DNA from: Oscillospiraceae bacterium
Lineage (GTDB): Bacteria; Bacillota; Clostridia; Oscillospirales; Ruminococcaceae
NCBI GenBank assembly: GCA_004555865.1
Contig: SFJO01000010.1
Location: 1 to 64,000, forward strand
Length of the DNA stretch: 64,000 nucleotides
Direction: 5' to 3'
Within the stretch, counting starts at the first letter, position 1. Each line of letters starts with the position of its first letter. The notes under the pieces were generated by a model. It was not told the DNA's origin. It was given only the letters and a program-made list of their open reading frames with translations, and ran no database searches. The position numbers and the translations under genes are program-made. Positions 62,336-64,000 of this stretch are shown here, in pieces.

Positions 62336-63595
62336 TCAGTCCTCCCGGCGGAAGAACTCCTTGAACTCCTCGTAGCCCTGGCCGCGCAGGGTCTCCTTCT
62401 GATGCTTGGCGTTTTTGGCGCGGGTGGTCACCATCACCTGCACGCCCTCGGCACGCAGCGCGGCGGCCTCCTGGAACATGGCCACCTTCTTCTCGGCGCT
62501 CAGGCCGTTCTCCGCCAGGAACGCCACCTTGCGGGTGTCGTCCGGGATCTGGTAACCCTGATCCTTCAGGATGGTGATGATGCGCTCGAAGCCGATGGAG
62601 AAGCCGCAGGCGCAGACCTTCTGGCCGCAGAAGTGGCCCACCATCTCATCGTAACGGCCGCCGCCGGCAATGCTGCCGCTGAAGCCGGGCAGCTCCACCT
62701 CAAAGATGGTGCCGGTGTAGTAGCTCATGCCACGCACCAGGGTGGGGTCAAAGGCCAGCTTGAAGTCGCCGGAAGCCCCTGCCTGCACGCAGCTGAGGAT
62801 CTCGTCCAGGCCGTCCAGCACCTTGGGGTCCAGCACATCCGCCAGGCCCTCGCCGCAGAACTCCCGGGCGGACAGGCCCTGACCGGCCCGCTCGAACCAG
62901 GCCACGTACTTTTCCACGCTCTCCTGGGCGAAGCCGGCGTCCAGCAGCTCCTTCTTCACGCCCTCCAGGCCGATCTTGTCCATCTTGTCCAGAATGATGA
63001 ACACCTTGTCGAAGTCGGCCTCCTCAAACTGGCAGGCCTGGGCCATGGCCTTCAGAATCTGCCGGTCGTTCACGCGCACGGTAAAGCCGGTAAAGCCCAG
63101 CTTGCACAGCATGGTGGTGGTGGCGCCCATCAGCTCGATCTCGGCCAGGTTGGTGGCATCGCCCAGAATGTCGATGTCGCACTGGGTAAACTGGCGGAAG
63201 CGGCCCTTCTGGGGGCGGTCAGCACGCCACACGTTGCCAATCTGCAGCGCCTTGAAGGGGCTGGGCAGCTGGGCCATGTTGTTGGCGTAGTAGCGGGAGA
63301 GCGGCATGGTCAGGTCATAGCGCAGGCCGCTGTCGCACAGGTCCTGCTGGCTTTCGGCGCCGGCCAGCTTTTCGCCGCGCTTGAGGATCTTGAAGATGAG
63401 CTTCTCGTTCTCGCCGCCCTGCTTGCTGGTCAGGTTCTCAATGTGCTCCACACAGGGGGTCTCGATGGGGCAGAAGCCGTAGCTGCCGTAGGTGGACTTG
63501 ATCTGGCCGATGACATACTCCCGCAGGCGCATATCGCCGGGCAGATAATCGTTCATGCCCTTCATGGGGGTTTTGATGCACTTCATATTGGTCAC
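62336..63595 (-). CDS. hisS: Histidyl-tRNA synthetase
   Basis: 419 aa, class II. Motif 1 (KGMNDYLPG, YGFCPIETP), motif 2 (NVWRADRPQKGRFRQFTQCDIDI) and the His-specific signatures LVRGMSYYTGTIFEVE and AGGGRYDEM are present; motif 3 is ACGFSIGFERI. A C-terminal anticodon domain follows. The start may be GTG at 63595 (AAAGGA 4 nt upstream) or ATG three codons later at 63586 (13 nt). A TATACT box lies near 63694. No T-box in the leader. Confidence 0.96.
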   Translation of the reverse strand: MTNMKCIKTPMKGMNDYLPGDMRLREYVIGQIKSTYGSYGFCPIETPCVEHIENLTSKQGGENEKLIFKILKRGEKLAGAESQQDLCDSGLRYDLTMPLSRYYANNMAQLPSPFKALQIGNVWRADRPQKGRFRQFTQCDIDILGDATNLAEIELMGATTTMLCKLGFTGFTVRVNDRQILKAMAQACQFEEADFDKVFIILDKMDKIGLEGVKKELLDAGFAQESVEKYVAWFERAGQGLSAREFCGEGLADVLDPKVLDGLDEILSCVQAGASGDFKLAFDPTLVRGMSYYTGTIFEVELPGFSGSIAGGGRYDEMVGHFCGQKVCACGFSIGFERIITILKDQGYQIPDDTRKVAFLAENGLSAEKKVAMFQEAAALRAEGVQVMVTTRAKNAKHQKETLRGQGYEEFKEFFRRED

Positions 63596-63768
63596 AACAT
63601 CCTTTCAAAAACGCCGGCAGGCCCCGGCGCAGGGTTTGGTTCCAGGTTTGCCCACCGGGCCTCTGAGCGGCGGCAGGCTCACACGCAATACAGTATAGCA
63701 TAAAGCGCGGGCTTGCGCCAGATAGGCGGCGGCACTTTTTGCCCGCTGTGCGCGGCGGCCCCGCACAC

Positions 63769-63825
63769 AAAAACAGCCTCCGCTCGTCCGGCAAAAGCGC
63801 CGGAAAACGGAGGCCCTGCTTTTTT
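63769..63825 (-). terminator. Terminator after the CorA-family gene
   Basis: GCCTCCG/CGGAGGC outer and TCCGGC/GCCGGA inner pairing; on the minus strand TGTTTTTGTG follows. Confidence 0.8.
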
Positions 63826-63843
63826 GAGGTTAAAGGCGGCCGC

Positions 63844-64000
63844 TTACAGCCACTTGCGGCCCTTGGCCAGCAGCACGGCGGCCAACGTGGCCAGCAGCCC
63901 AAGCCCCAGCACAATGACAAAGCCGAAGGGGCTGTGCTCGAAGGGCACCGGCACGTTGGTGCCCCACAGGCCGAACACGATGGTGGGCACCGTCAGAATG
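63844..64000 (-). CDS. CorA-family divalent cation transporter, 3' end only
   Basis: Only the last 52 codons lie in the window. Two C-terminal membrane segments joined by a short loop (TVPTIVFGLWGTNVPVPFE, then GFVIVLGLGLLATLAAVLLA) and a basic end (KGRKWL) are the layout of CorA Mg2+ channels. The conserved GMN selectivity motif reads GTN here. The stop is TAA at 63844; the start is beyond the window. Confidence 0.85.
   Translation of the reverse strand, partial: ILTVPTIVFGLWGTNVPVPFEHSPFGFVIVLGLGLLATLAAVLLAKGRKWL

Overview
The window is about 61-62% GC by eye. It holds densely packed bacterial housekeeping genes with clear Firmicutes gene order: yloU-fakA-recG, prmA-rsmE-degV, the rpmG-secE-nusG-rplK-rplA-rplJ-rplL block, ddl-murI-DUF1934-argS, a YerC/TrpR-like regulator, and intrinsic terminators everywhere. 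High GC with clostridial protein families suggests an Oscillospiraceae/Ruminococcaceae gut anaerobe (Faecalibacterium, Gemmiger or Subdoligranulum type). That placement is inference; no 16S rRNA gene is present.

Layout. 1-4.4 kb: tRNA-Val and a lower-glycolysis block (gpmI, tpiA, pgk, all minus). 4.5-12.7 kb: a small CmpB-like membrane protein, an anchored SGNH hydrolase, a 29-residue membrane peptide, cardiolipin synthase, galE, an AraC regulator, thiE and a NodB deacetylase. 12.9-16.6 kb: the ribosomal protein/secE/nusG block with an L10 leader; rpoBC does not follow rplL. 16.9-21.3 kb: ddl, murI, DUF1934 and argS. 21.4-25.5 kb: YerC-like regulator, Na/Pi symporter with PhoU domain, a decayed AT-rich acyltransferase and a 37-residue peptide. 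25.5-32.7 kb: CBS protein, a 31-residue membrane peptide coupled to an orphan solute-binding lipoprotein, Asp23/YloU, FakA, RecG and a barstar homologue. 32.8-38.8 kb: metallophosphoesterase, PBP5-type carboxypeptidase, nicotinate phosphoribosyltransferase and an LTA synthase-like protein. 39-43.9 kb: tRNA-fMet, a ProX-like deacylase, cyclophilin, a nitrilase remnant, DegV/FakB, RsmE and PrmA. 44-52.5 kb: GNAT, a GT2 plus GT-C pair, a cytidylate-kinase-like protein with a damaged P-loop, MATE, HdeD and a COG2509 flavoprotein. 52.6-64 kb: HAD hydrolase, an NnrE epimerase with an extra N-terminal region, a two-component system, PutP, AsnA, tRNA-Arg, ferredoxin, a histidine phosphatase, rhodanese, HisS and the 3' end of a CorA-family transporter.

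Functional threads. Envelope building recurs: Ddl, MurI, DacA, LTA synthase-like, Cls, NodB deacetylase, SGNH hydrolase, and the GT2/GT-C pair. Both halves of a fatty-acid kinase are present, 11 kb apart. No phage, insertion sequence, CRISPR array or defence island was seen. The points most worth a second look are the three very small SD-equipped ORFs, two gene remnants, a tRNA-like fragment behind recG, the kinase-like protein that has lost its P-loop glycines, and the unusual NnrE architecture. I found no convincing new multi-gene system.
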